From Burkholderiales bacterium (GTDB lineage Bacteria > Pseudomonadota > Gammaproteobacteria > Burkholderiales > Burkholderiaceae_C): a stretch of 64,000 nucleotides of DNA. Every line of letters begins with the position of its first letter. The stretch's first letter is position 1. The DNA lies in the NCBI GenBank assembly GCA_017307855.1, contig JAFKGD010000006.1:124001-188000 (forward strand), read 5' to 3'. The position numbers and the translations under genes are program-made. Shown in pieces: positions 10,604-18,125 of this stretch. The notes under the pieces were generated by a model, which saw only the letters and a program-made list of their open reading frames with translations, did no database searches and had not been told where the DNA came from.

Positions 10604-10623
10604 GCGGCGCGAGGCCGCGCCGC
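10604..10623. terminator. GC hairpin between convergent genes
   Basis: A perfect inverted repeat, GCGGCGCG / CGCGCCGC with a 4-base loop, fills the 30-base space between the convergent SDR and hydrolase genes. There is no T-tract, so it is not a textbook intrinsic terminator, but it could act as a bidirectional pause or terminator. Confidence 0.45.
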
Positions 10624-11398
10624 TCAGTGCAGCACGCGCGGCAGGCGCAGGAACCCCTGGATGAGACGGTCGAATTCGTCGGGTGCTTCCAGGTTGTGCA
10701 GATGGCCGATGCCCGCGAGTTCGAAGAACGTGCTGCCCGCGATGGCGCCGGCCATGGCGCGCACCTCGGCCGGCGGCGCGACGCGGTCGAACTCGCCGGC
10801 CACCAGCAGCGTGGGCACGCTCACGTGCGCCAGCAGCGAGCGGCGGTCGAAGCCGCTCATGGCGTCGTGCGCGCGGCGGTACGTGGAAGCGTGCACGCCG
10901 GCCAGGCAATGCTCGGCCAGCCGCACGCCTTCGGGCAGCGAGCCGGGCCCGATCCAGCGCGGCACGACCTGCCGGGCCGCATCGGCCATGTCGGCGCCGG
11001 CCTCCAGCAGGCCCAGCGGCTCGCCCATCAGCCGCGCGGCCTCGGGCGCGCAGGCCGGTGTGGTGCCACTGAGCACCAGCCGGTCGATCAGTTCGGGCCG
11101 CCGCGCCAGCACCTCCAGCGCCACCATGCCGCCCAGGCCCTGCCCCACCACCATCACGGTGCCGCAGCGCAGCGCGTCGATGAGGGCGATGCAGCTGTCG
11201 GCCAGCGCCTTGAGGGTGTAGGGCTCCGTGGGCACGCTGCGGCCGTAGCCGGGCATGTCCCAGGCGACGGCGCGCCAGCCGGTGGCCGCCAGGGTTTCGA
11301 CTTGCGGCGCGAACGCGAGATGGCCGCCGGCCAGGCCGTGCAGCAGCAGGACGGTCGGCCCGCTGCCGAGCGCGGTGAACAGGGGGGGGAGTGGGCAT
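10624..11398 (-). pseudogene. alpha/beta hydrolase, frameshifted at a C8 tract and lacking the Ser nucleophile
   Basis: The family sequence begins MPTPP at 11398 and continues after the homopolymer as LFTALGSGPTVLLLHGLAGG, but the two pieces are in different frames. The coding strand has eight C at 11382-11389, and seven would restore a 257-residue protein. The oxyanion HGLAGG, the acid Asp in GEFDR and the His in GIGHLHN are present. The nucleophile elbow reads GQGLGG, so Gly (about residue 87) replaces Ser. The gene is divergent from a flavin reductase. Either the tract is a sequencing or assembly error or a slippage site; the missing Ser independently suggests loss of hydrolase activity. 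Confidence 0.72.
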
Positions 11399-11477
11399 GC
11401 AGTGGGTGGGCCGGACGGAATCCGGCCGGCGGCTTATTATCGAACGCTTGTCCCGTGCAGCCGATCGCCCTTCCGTG

Positions 11478-11990
11478 ATGCCCCTTCCCGCCCAGGCCCT
11501 GCCTCCCGATTTCTCCGAGCGCGAGTTCCGCCAGGCCCTGGGCATGTTCGCCACCGGGGTCACCATCGTCACGGCGCGCACCGCGCAGGGCGCGCTGGTG
11601 GGGCTCACGGCCAACTCGTTCAACTCGGTCTCGCTGCATCCGCCGCTGGTGCTCTGGAGCCTGGCGCGAGCGGCCGCGTCGCTGCCGGTGCTGGCAGCCG
11701 GCTCGCACTACGCCGTCAACATCCTGGCCGCCGACCAGATGGCGCTGGCCGAGCGCTTCGCCAGCAAGACGGTGGTGGACCGTTTCGACGGCGTGCCGTT
11801 CGCCGAAGGCAGCGGCGGCGCGCCGCTGCTGGCGGGTGCCGCGGCGTCGTTCGAATGCTTCAACCGCAGCCGCTACGAGGAAGGCGACCACGTGATCTTC
11901 GTGGGCGAGGTGGAGCGCTGCACGCACCGGCCCGGCGCCTCGCCCCTGCTCTATCACGGCGGGCGGTTCTACACCGAGCATCCGCTCTGA
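11478..11990 (+). CDS. flavin reductase (HpaC-like, FMN-binding split barrel)
   Basis: A 170-residue flavin:NAD(P)H reductase domain protein. It opens with FREALG-like FRQALGMFATGVTIVT, then LTANSFNSVSLHPPLVLW and YAVNILA, all characteristic of the HpaC/DIM6 split barrel that supplies reduced flavin to two-component monooxygenases. The ATG at 11478 is chosen because upstream in-frame residues are not family-like; a GTG at 11475 is an alternative. No oxygenase partner is adjacent, so reduced flavin may be supplied to an enzyme elsewhere. It is divergent from the damaged hydrolase gene. Confidence 0.87.
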   Translation: MPLPAQALPPDFSEREFRQALGMFATGVTIVTARTAQGALVGLTANSFNSVSLHPPLVLWSLARAAASLPVLAAGSHYAVNILAADQMALAERFASKTVVDRFDGVPFAEGSGGAPLLAGAAASFECFNRSRYEEGDHVIFVGEVERCTHRPGASPLLYHGGRFYTEHPL

Positions 11991-12044
11991 GCCCCGCGCC
12001 CGGCAGCCGCGCACAAAAGAATCAAGAGACGGGAGGAAGCCCCG

Positions 12045-12950
12045 ATGACCGAACGCAAGGACCACCTGGACACGCTGGCCGTGTGCCTGCTGCTGGCGTG
12101 TTGCCTGTTCTGGGGTTTCCAGCAGATCCTCATCAAGTCGACCGTGGCCGAGGTGCCGCCGCTGTGGCAGGCCTCGCTGCGCATGTGGGGCGCCACGCTG
12201 CTGCTGATGGGCTGGTGCGCGTTGCGCGGCGTACCGCTGTTCGGGCGCGATGGCACCCTGCCCGGCGGGCTGCTGGTGGGCACGCTGTTCGCCGTCGAGT
12301 TCTGCTGCATCTACCTCGGGCTGCTCGACACCACGGCCTCGCGCCTCACGGTGTTCCTCTACACCTCGCCCTTCGTGGTGGCATTGCTGCTGCCGCGCTT
12401 CGTGCCCAGCGAGCGGCTCACGCGGCTGCAATGGACGGGCCTGCTGATCGCGTTCGCCGCCGTGGCCGTGGCATTCAGCGAAGGCTTCTCGCACTCGTCG
12501 CCACGCCAGCTGCGCGGCGACGCCCTGGCGCTGGCGGCGGGCGTGGCCTGGGGCCTGACCACGCTGGCCATCCGCACCACGCGCGTGGCCACGGCCAGCC
12601 CCGAGAAGACGCTGTTCTACCAACTGGCCGTGACCGCGCTGGTGGCGCCACTGCTGTCGCTGGCGCTGGGCGAGCGCTGGTCGCTGCATCTGTCGGCGCG
12701 GGCCTGGACCTCGCTCGGGCTGCAGGCCGGCGTCGGCGCCTTCGCCTCGTACCTGGCCTGGATGTGGATGCTGCGCCACTACCCGGCCACGAAGATGTCG
12801 TCCTTCGTCTTCCTCACGCCCATGTTCGCGCTGGGCTTCGGCGTGATGCTGCTGGGCGAGCCGCTGACGCTGGGCCTGGTGCTGGCGCTGGCGGCCGTGG
12901 CCACGGGCATCGTCCTGGTGAGCCGCGGACGGCGCACGCCGGCCGGCTGA
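12045..12950 (+). CDS. EamA/DMT family transporter
   Basis: A 301-residue inner-membrane protein with ten predicted hydrophobic segments arranged as two EamA repeats, each beginning with a helix such as LLLACCLFWGFQQILIK and a conserved GLLDTTASRLTVFLYTSPF block. It ends in a short basic tail. DMT transporters export amino acids or metabolites or act as permeases; the substrate cannot be predicted. There is a GGAGG ribosome site upstream. It follows the flavin reductase by 54 bases on the same strand. Confidence 0.85.
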   Translation: MTERKDHLDTLAVCLLLACCLFWGFQQILIKSTVAEVPPLWQASLRMWGATLLLMGWCALRGVPLFGRDGTLPGGLLVGTLFAVEFCCIYLGLLDTTASRLTVFLYTSPFVVALLLPRFVPSERLTRLQWTGLLIAFAAVAVAFSEGFSHSSPRQLRGDALALAAGVAWGLTTLAIRTTRVATASPEKTLFYQLAVTALVAPLLSLALGERWSLHLSARAWTSLGLQAGVGAFASYLAWMWMLRHYPATKMSSFVFLTPMFALGFGVMLLGEPLTLGLVLALAAVATGIVLVSRGRRTPAG

Positions 12951-13023
12951 AGCCCGCAAGGCAGGCGTGTCTCGGCGTCGCGTCCGACGCACAAGGCACC
13001 GACGCCGACCGACACTGCTGCCC

Positions 13024-13467
13024 ATGCCCATCCCGTTGCTCACGCACGCCGTTGGCCTGGCCGTCGCCCTGGCCGTTCCCCTGTCCGCCGCAGCCAGCGA
13101 GCCCGACCCCCTCGAGGCCGAGCGCTGGAAGACGCGCCCCGTCGTGGTGGTGGTGCCTCAGGACAACGATCCCCTGCTGCTCAGGGTCCGCGCGACGCTC
13201 GCCGGCACCGCGGGCCGTGAAGCCTTCCGTGAGCGCGACATGGCGCTCTACACCGTGGTCGATGGCCGCGGCAGCCGCAACGGACAGGCCCTGAGCGCCG
13301 CGCAGACGCAGGCCCTGCTGGGCGCGCTGGCGCTCGACGCGCGCGGGCCCGCCGCCCTGGTGCTCGTCGGCCTGGACGGCGGTGTGAAGATGCGTGAAGG
13401 CCCGGAAGTGGATCTCACGACAGTGTTCGCCGAAATCGACCGCATGCCGATGCGCCGGCAGCGTTGA
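13024..13467 (+). CDS. secreted DUF4174 domain protein
   Basis: A 147-residue protein beginning with a signal peptide (MPIPLLTHAVGLAVALAVPL, cleavage likely after the SAAAS region). The mature part has a thioredoxin-like layout seen in DUF4174: a W-K-x-R strand (ERWKTRPVVVVVP), a middle helix, and FRERDMALYTVVDG with the ERD motif. No catalytic cysteines are present. The role is unknown; the family is periplasmic. An upstream in-frame ATG at 12967 would add an Arg-rich stretch before the signal and is rejected. Confidence 0.75.
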   Translation: MPIPLLTHAVGLAVALAVPLSAAASEPDPLEAERWKTRPVVVVVPQDNDPLLLRVRATLAGTAGREAFRERDMALYTVVDGRGSRNGQALSAAQTQALLGALALDARGPAALVLVGLDGGVKMREGPEVDLTTVFAEIDRMPMRRQR

Positions 13468-13521
13468 GGGGCTGCATCGTCGCCGACGCCAGCGGTGCGC
13501 GGCGAACGGCCTGGGGCCGAT

Positions 13522-14769
13522 TCACACCGCGCCGGCCGCGCGCAGCGCCGCGATGGCGTCGTCCTTCAGGCCCAGCTCCCTGAGCACCTCCTGCGTGTGC
13601 TCGCCCAGCGCGGGTGGCGCGCGGCGCGTGACCACCGGCGTGCCGGACAGGCGCATGGGACTGGCCACGGTGCGGATGGCGGAGATGCCGTCACCCGCGT
13701 CGCGCGGCTGAGACAGCGCCAGGCCCCGCGCCTTCACCTGCGCGTCGTCGAAGGCCTGGCCGATGTCGTTGATGGGCCCGCACGGCACGGCCTTGTCCTC
13801 GAGCAGCGCGATCCAGTCGGCCGTGGTGCGCGTGCGCGTGACGGCCTCCATGGCCGGGATCAGGTCGCCGCGGTGCTTCACGCGCAGCGTGTTGGTGGCA
13901 TAGCGCGCGTCCTGCGCCCATTGCGGCTGGCCGGCGGCCTCGCAGAAGCGGCGGAACTGGCCGTCGTTGCCAATGGCCAGCAGCATGGCGCCGTCCTGCG
14001 TGGGAAAGTCCTGGTACGGCGCGAGGCTGGGGTGGCTGTTGCCCTGGCGCGCCGGCACCTGACCGGAGTTGAGGAAACCGGTGGCCTGGTTGGCGAGGAT
14101 GGCCATGCCCACATCGAGCAACGCCATGTCGATGTGCTGCCCCCGCCCCGTGCGGTGGCGCGCCTCCAGGGCCGCCAGGATGGCGCTGGTGGCGTAGCAG
14201 CCGGTGAACAGGTCGGTGAGCGCCACACCCACGCGCAGCGGGCCGCCGCCGGCATCGCCATCGGCGCGGCCGGTGATGCTCATCATGCCGCTCATGGCCT
14301 GGATCATCAGGTCGTAGCCCGCGCGCGGCGCATACGGCCCGTCCTGCCCGAAGCCGGTGACCGAGCAGTAGACGAGGCGCGGGTTCAGCGCCGAGAGCGT
14401 CGCCCAGTCCAGTCCGTACTTCGCCAGGCCGCCGACCTTGAAGTTCTCCACCAGCACGTCGCTCTGCGCGGCCAGCTGGCGGATCAGCGCCTGTCCCTCG
14501 GGCCGGGCCATGTCCACCGTCACCGAGCGCTTGTTGCGGTTGCAGGCGGTGAAGTAGCTGGCCTGCGCGGTATCGCGGCCCTCGTCGTCCTTGAGGAACG
14601 GCGGGCCCCAATGGCGCGTGTCGTCGCCCTCGCCGGGCTTTTCGATCTTGATGACGTCGGCGCCCAGGTCGGCCAGCATCTGCGTGCACCACGGTCCCGC
14701 GAGCACGCGCGAGAGGTCGAGGACCTTGATGTGGCCGAGCGCTGGGGTCGGAGCGGCTTCAGTGCTCAT
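13522..14769 (-). CDS. CaiB/BaiF family CoA-transferase (probable glutarate CoA-transferase)
   Basis: A class III CoA-transferase of 415 residues. It begins with KVLDLSRVLAGPWCTQMLADLGADVIKIE-type sequence and has the catalytic Asp186 in VGVALTDLFTG. Class III enzymes transfer CoA through an aspartyl-CoA thioester. Its gene lies 17 bases downstream of a glutaryl-CoA dehydrogenase gene on the same strand, so it is best read as the succinyl-CoA:glutarate CoA-transferase that feeds that enzyme. Specificity is inferred from context. Confidence 0.87.
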   Translation of the reverse strand: MSTEAAPTPALGHIKVLDLSRVLAGPWCTQMLADLGADVIKIEKPGEGDDTRHWGPPFLKDDEGRDTAQASYFTACNRNKRSVTVDMARPEGQALIRQLAAQSDVLVENFKVGGLAKYGLDWATLSALNPRLVYCSVTGFGQDGPYAPRAGYDLMIQAMSGMMSITGRADGDAGGGPLRVGVALTDLFTGCYATSAILAALEARHRTGRGQHIDMALLDVGMAILANQATGFLNSGQVPARQGNSHPSLAPYQDFPTQDGAMLLAIGNDGQFRRFCEAAGQPQWAQDARYATNTLRVKHRGDLIPAMEAVTRTRTTADWIALLEDKAVPCGPINDIGQAFDDAQVKARGLALSQPRDAGDGISAIRTVASPMRLSGTPVVTRRAPPALGEHTQEVLRELGLKDDAIAALRAAGAV

Positions 14770-14786
14770 GTGCAATCCGGCACGTC

Positions 14787-15977
14787 TCAGAACGCCGCAA
14801 GGCCGGTCTGCGCGCGACCGAGGATGAGCGCGTGGATGTCGTGCGTGCCTTCGTAGGTGTTGACCACTTCCAGGTTCACCAGGTGGCGCGCCACGCCGAA
14901 CTCGTCGCTGATGCCGTTGCCGCCCAGCATGTCGCGGGCCAGGCGCGCGATGTCCAGCGCCTTGCCGCAGTTGTTGCGCTTGATGAGCGAGGTGCCCTCG
15001 ACCGAGGCGATGCCTTCGTCCTTCATGCGGCCGAAACGCAGCGCGGCCTGCAGGCCCAGCGCGATCTCGGTCTGCATGTCGGCCAGCTTCTTCTGGATGA
15101 GCTGGTTGGCCGCCAGCGGGCGGCCGAACTGCTTGCGGTCCAGCGTGTACTGGCGCGCGGTGTGCCAGCAGAACTCGGCAGCGCCCATCGCGCCCCAGGC
15201 GATGCCGTAGCGCGCGCTGTTCAGGCAGGTGAACGGGCCCTTGAGGCCCTGCACTTCGGGGAAGGCGTTCTCTTCCGGCACGAACACGTTGTCCATCACG
15301 ATCTCGCCGGTGATCGAGGCGCGCAGGCCGACCTTGCCGTGGATGGCGGGCGCCGAAAGGCCCTTCATGCCCTTCTCGAGCACGAAGCCGCGAATGGGGC
15401 CGACGGCGCCGCCTTCGCTCACTTCCTTGGCCCAGACGACGAACACGTCGGCGATCGGGCTGTTGGTGATCCACATCTTGCTGCCCTTGAGCTCGTAGCC
15501 GCCGGCCACCTTCTTCGCGCGCGTGGCCATGCTGCCGGGGTCCGAACCGTGGTCGGGCTCGGTCAGGCCGAAGCAGCCGATCCACTCGCCGCTGGCGAGC
15601 CTGGGCAGGTATTTCTGCTTCTGCGCTTCGGAGCCGAATTCGTGGATGGGCACCATCACCAGCGACGACTGCACGCTGGCCATCGAGCGGTAGCCCGAAT
15701 CGACGCGCTCCACCTCGCGTGCGATCAGGCCGTAGGCGACGTAGTTCAGACCGGGGCCGCCGTACTGCTCGGGGATGGTCGGACCCAGCAGGCCCAGCTC
15801 GCCCATCTCGCGGAAGATGGCGACGTCGGTCGTCTCGTGGCGGAACTGCGCCTGCACGCGCGGCATGAGCTTGTCCTGGCAGTAGGCGGCGGCGGCGTCG
15901 CGGATGGCGCGCTCGTCGTCGGTGAGCTGCTGCTCGATCAGGAAGGGGTCGTCCCATTGGAAGCGGGCGTGGGCCAT
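14787..15977 (-). CDS. gcdH: glutaryl-CoA dehydrogenase
   Basis: A 396-residue acyl-CoA dehydrogenase of the decarboxylating glutaryl-CoA type. Diagnostic stretches are [30 protein letters not shown], and the catalytic Glu376 in [15 protein letters not shown]. It converts glutaryl-CoA to crotonyl-CoA and CO2 in lysine, tryptophan and benzoyl-type catabolism. The first gene of a two-gene operon with the CoA-transferase, it is divergent from a LysR regulator with a 201-base intergenic space holding a T-N11-A palindrome, the standard arrangement for this locus. Confidence 0.95.
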   Translation of the reverse strand: MAHARFQWDDPFLIEQQLTDDERAIRDAAAAYCQDKLMPRVQAQFRHETTDVAIFREMGELGLLGPTIPEQYGGPGLNYVAYGLIAREVERVDSGYRSMASVQSSLVMVPIHEFGSEAQKQKYLPRLASGEWIGCFGLTEPDHGSDPGSMATRAKKVAGGYELKGSKMWITNSPIADVFVVWAKEVSEGGAVGPIRGFVLEKGMKGLSAPAIHGKVGLRASITGEIVMDNVFVPEENAFPEVQGLKGPFTCLNSARYGIAWGAMGAAEFCWHTARQYTLDRKQFGRPLAANQLIQKKLADMQTEIALGLQAALRFGRMKDEGIASVEGTSLIKRNNCGKALDIARLARDMLGGNGISDEFGVARHLVNLEVVNTYEGTHDIHALILGRAQTGLAAF

Positions 15978-16087
15978 GGTGTCTCGTCTCTCTGGCGGTG
16001 GTGAAGATGGACCGGCGATCCGGGCGCAAGGACTTCATCCTAGCGGCGCCACCCCCGGGTGTGCAAACGCTGGTTGGGAACCCAGAT

Positions 16088-16102
16088 ATGCGTTCTGCGC
16101 AT
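16088..16102. promoter_or_regulatory. LysR-type T-N11-A operator between gcdH and its regulator
   Basis: The perfect inverted repeat ATGCG-TTCTG-CGCAT has T at 16089 and A at 16101 separated by 11 bases, the classical LysR box. It sits about 75 bases before the regulator start and 110 bases before gcdH, suited to autoregulation and co-inducer-dependent activation of gcdH. Confidence 0.6.
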
Positions 16103-16178
16103 GTCTTGTATCCTTATTCCCACTTGGAGCGGCCCATGCCGCCCGTGCCCACAACACACGACCAACGCATATCCAGCC

Positions 16179-17084
16179 ATGCGCCGCCGCATCCCGCCCC
16201 TCGACACCCTGCTGTGCTTCGACGCCGCCGCGCGCCACGAAAGCTACACGCGCGCGGCGCAGGAACTGGCGCTCACGCAAAGCGCGGTTTCGCGCCGCAT
16301 CGCGGCGCTCGAATCCTTCCTGGGCGTGGCCCTGTTCCGCCGCACACGCCACGGCGTGGCGCTCACGCCGGCAGGCGCAGCCTATGCACGCCAGATGGCC
16401 CTGCGGCTGGCCGCGATGGAACGCGACACCCTCGACGCGATGGCCCGCACGGGTGAAGGCGGCGGCGCCGTCAGCCTGGCCGCCGTGCCCACCTTCGCCA
16501 CGCGCTGGCTGTTGCCACGCCTGCCCGCCTTCCAGGCCCTGCACGCCGACGTGCAGATCCACATCGAGACGCGCACCCGCCCGTTCATGTTCTCCGACAC
16601 CGAGTTCGACGCCGCGCTCTACGCCGGCACACCCGCGCAGGTGGCCGCCTGGGCTGGAACGCGCGCGCAGTTGCTGATGCACGAGGACGTGGCGCCCGTC
16701 TGCAGCCCGGTCCTGCTGCCGGGCGGCAAACCGGTCGCGCCGGCGTCCATTGCGCGCCTGCCACTCTTGCAGCAGAGCACCCGGCCCGACATGTGGGCCG
16801 CGTGGTTCGACGCACAGCGCGTGCAGGCGCCGATGGCGCGCTCGGGGCCGCGCTACGAACTGTTCTCGATGACCGCCGTCGCCGCCGCGCAGGGCATGGG
16901 CGTGGCGCTGGTGCCGCTCTTGCTGGTGCAGGACGAACTGGCGCGCGGCGATCTCGTGCTGGCCTGCCGCCGCGTGCTGCACGCCGAGCGTGGCTATTAC
17001 CTCGTCACGCCCGACACACCGCCGCGCCCCGCGCTGGCGGCATTTGGCGAGTGGCTGGCCGTGCAGGCTGGCGCCGCAGGTTGA
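16179..17084 (+). CDS. LysR family regulator of glutaryl-CoA dehydrogenase (GcdR-like)
   Basis: A 301-residue LysR regulator of the GcvA/GcdR subgroup. The N-terminal winged helix carries FDAAARHESYTRAAQELALT, a typical helix-turn-helix; the rest is the periplasmic-binding-like effector domain. The ATG at 16179 gives the family start RRRIPPLDTLLCF; the longer frame to 16059 runs through the promoter. Being divergent from gcdH, it most likely activates that operon in response to glutarate or glutaryl-CoA. It converges with the small gene downstream. Confidence 0.85.
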   Translation: MRRRIPPLDTLLCFDAAARHESYTRAAQELALTQSAVSRRIAALESFLGVALFRRTRHGVALTPAGAAYARQMALRLAAMERDTLDAMARTGEGGGAVSLAAVPTFATRWLLPRLPAFQALHADVQIHIETRTRPFMFSDTEFDAALYAGTPAQVAAWAGTRAQLLMHEDVAPVCSPVLLPGGKPVAPASIARLPLLQQSTRPDMWAAWFDAQRVQAPMARSGPRYELFSMTAVAAAQGMGVALVPLLLVQDELARGDLVLACRRVLHAERGYYLVTPDTPPRPALAAFGEWLAVQAGAAG

Positions 17085-17103
17085 GGCTGCAGCAGCGCGC
17101 CGC

Positions 17104-17343
17104 TCAGGCCTGCGGTTGCTCGGCCAGGCTGGTGATGGCGTAGCCCTTCTCGGCGATCTGCGTTTCGGGCCGCTCGATGCCGAACTGTTCCCAGCGCCTC
17201 GCATGGTCGGCCAGTTCGACGCTGGTGCCGCTGGACTGCCAGTCGGTGTTGATCACCTCTTCCGGAATCTTGCGGCCTTCGGGAACGGCCAGATAACTGA
17301 CACGGCCTTCGGCTTCGGGGCGGCGGTAGAGGTCGACACGCAT
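17104..17343 (-). CDS. DUF6139-type small protein
   Basis: A 79-residue soluble protein beginning MRVDLYRRPEAEGRVSYLAV and ending EKGYAITSLAEQ, matching my memory of the small DUF6139 family of Burkholderiales. No signal peptide, membrane segment or catalytic motif is visible. The ATG at 17343 is chosen over an upstream start at 17586, which would run through the hemerythrin gene in another frame. It lies 110 bases downstream of the hemerythrin gene on the same strand. Function unknown. Confidence 0.7.
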   Translation of the reverse strand: MRVDLYRRPEAEGRVSYLAVPEGRKIPEEVINTDWQSSGTSVELADHARRWEQFGIERPETQIAEKGYAITSLAEQPQA

Positions 17344-17452
17344 GCGGGCTCCTGATTCTGGCTTGAAACTCCCGTTATCCCGCAGGCCCACGCGCTGCGA
17401 TGTAGGACAAGTCCGACCGCTTCGCGCAACCGGACGTGACGTCCGAAGCGCT

Positions 17453-17935
17453 TCAACGGGTGGCAGGACTGCAGGCAGCGCTGCCGCAGCCGGTGATCGG
17501 CGCGGCCGGCAGGGCCCCGGCGCGGCCGATGCGGCCGGTTTCCAGGTCGAACCCGACGCTGCGCAGGTGCAGTGCCAGCCCGGCATCCATCGACTGCGCG
17601 TGTTGCACGAACCACGGCGCCAGCTCGCCCGCCATCTGGCGGATCACGTCCAGCCGGCCGGCCGCGCCCTGCTGCGCGCCTTCGCGCATCACCGACAGCA
17701 CGACGCGGTGCTGCGTGGTGTGGCAGTTGGCGGCCGAGAAGCCGGTGGCGCGCATCCATTCGTCCTCGCGGCCGAAGTGTTCTTCGGTGTGGGCGATCAG
17801 CACGTCCCAAGCGTGCACGAGGATATCGTCCGTCGCGGCATCCACCTGCGCCAGCAGTTCGACGAATTCCTCATGGGTGTCGTCCATCGCCGGCACGTCG
17901 AGTACCAGCGCGTCGGACCATTCGAGCAGGGCCAT
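17453..17935 (-). CDS. bacteriohemerythrin
   Basis: A 160-residue single-domain hemerythrin, a four-helix bundle with an oxygen-binding di-iron site. Likely ligands are His21 (DDTHEEF), His49/His53 with Glu57 (HTEEHFGREDEW), His72/His76 (CHTTQH), and His112 and Asp117 (WFVQHAQSMD). The C-terminal 30 residues extend beyond the domain and end in a Cys/Ala tail. The start is set by AAGGAGG at 17941-17947, 5 bases before the ATG at 17935; an ATG at 17950 overlaps that site and is less likely. It may store or sense oxygen or nitric oxide. It is divergent from the effector-like gene. Confidence 0.88.
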   Translation of the reverse strand: MALLEWSDALVLDVPAMDDTHEEFVELLAQVDAATDDILVHAWDVLIAHTEEHFGREDEWMRATGFSAANCHTTQHRVVLSVMREGAQQGAAGRLDVIRQMAGELAPWFVQHAQSMDAGLALHLRSVGFDLETGRIGRAGALPAAPITGCGSAACSPATR

Positions 17936-18037
17936 GTGAGCCTCCTTCATGACGGAAAGGAACGAGGCTATTCAGAACGCGGGCAAAGGGTTTTGACGAG
18001 ACTCAGCAAATGGCGTCGTTGGCTGGCGGCGGTGATC

Positions 18038-18062
18038 TTCGTTTACCTGGCGCAGGGTTCGC
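18038..18062 (+). promoter_or_regulatory. candidate PIP box (HrpX-type, TTCGT-N15-TTCGC)
   Basis: TTCGT at 18038-18042 and TTCGC at 18058-18062 are separated by exactly 15 bases, fitting the TTCGB-N15-TTCGB consensus of the plant-inducible promoter recognised by HrpX/HrpB-type AraC activators. It points toward the 664-residue gene and ends 63 bases before its ATG. No convincing YANNNT -10 element is seen 30-32 bases downstream, which lowers confidence. Confidence 0.55.
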
Positions 18063-18125
18063 GTTCATGCGCGGCGATGGCCGGGACGTCGGGAAGATGA
18101 CTTCATCCCTGATCCGCTGCACACC

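Noticed and set aside
10382..11398. Programmed translational frameshift in the hydrolase gene
   Set aside because: The C-run is at the extreme 5' end with no downstream pseudoknot visible; slippage in DNA replication or a sequencing error is simpler.
18093..18110. A -10 box for the PIP promoter
   Set aside because: No YANNNT fits at 30-32 bases; the nearest candidate has one base too many, so I do not call it.
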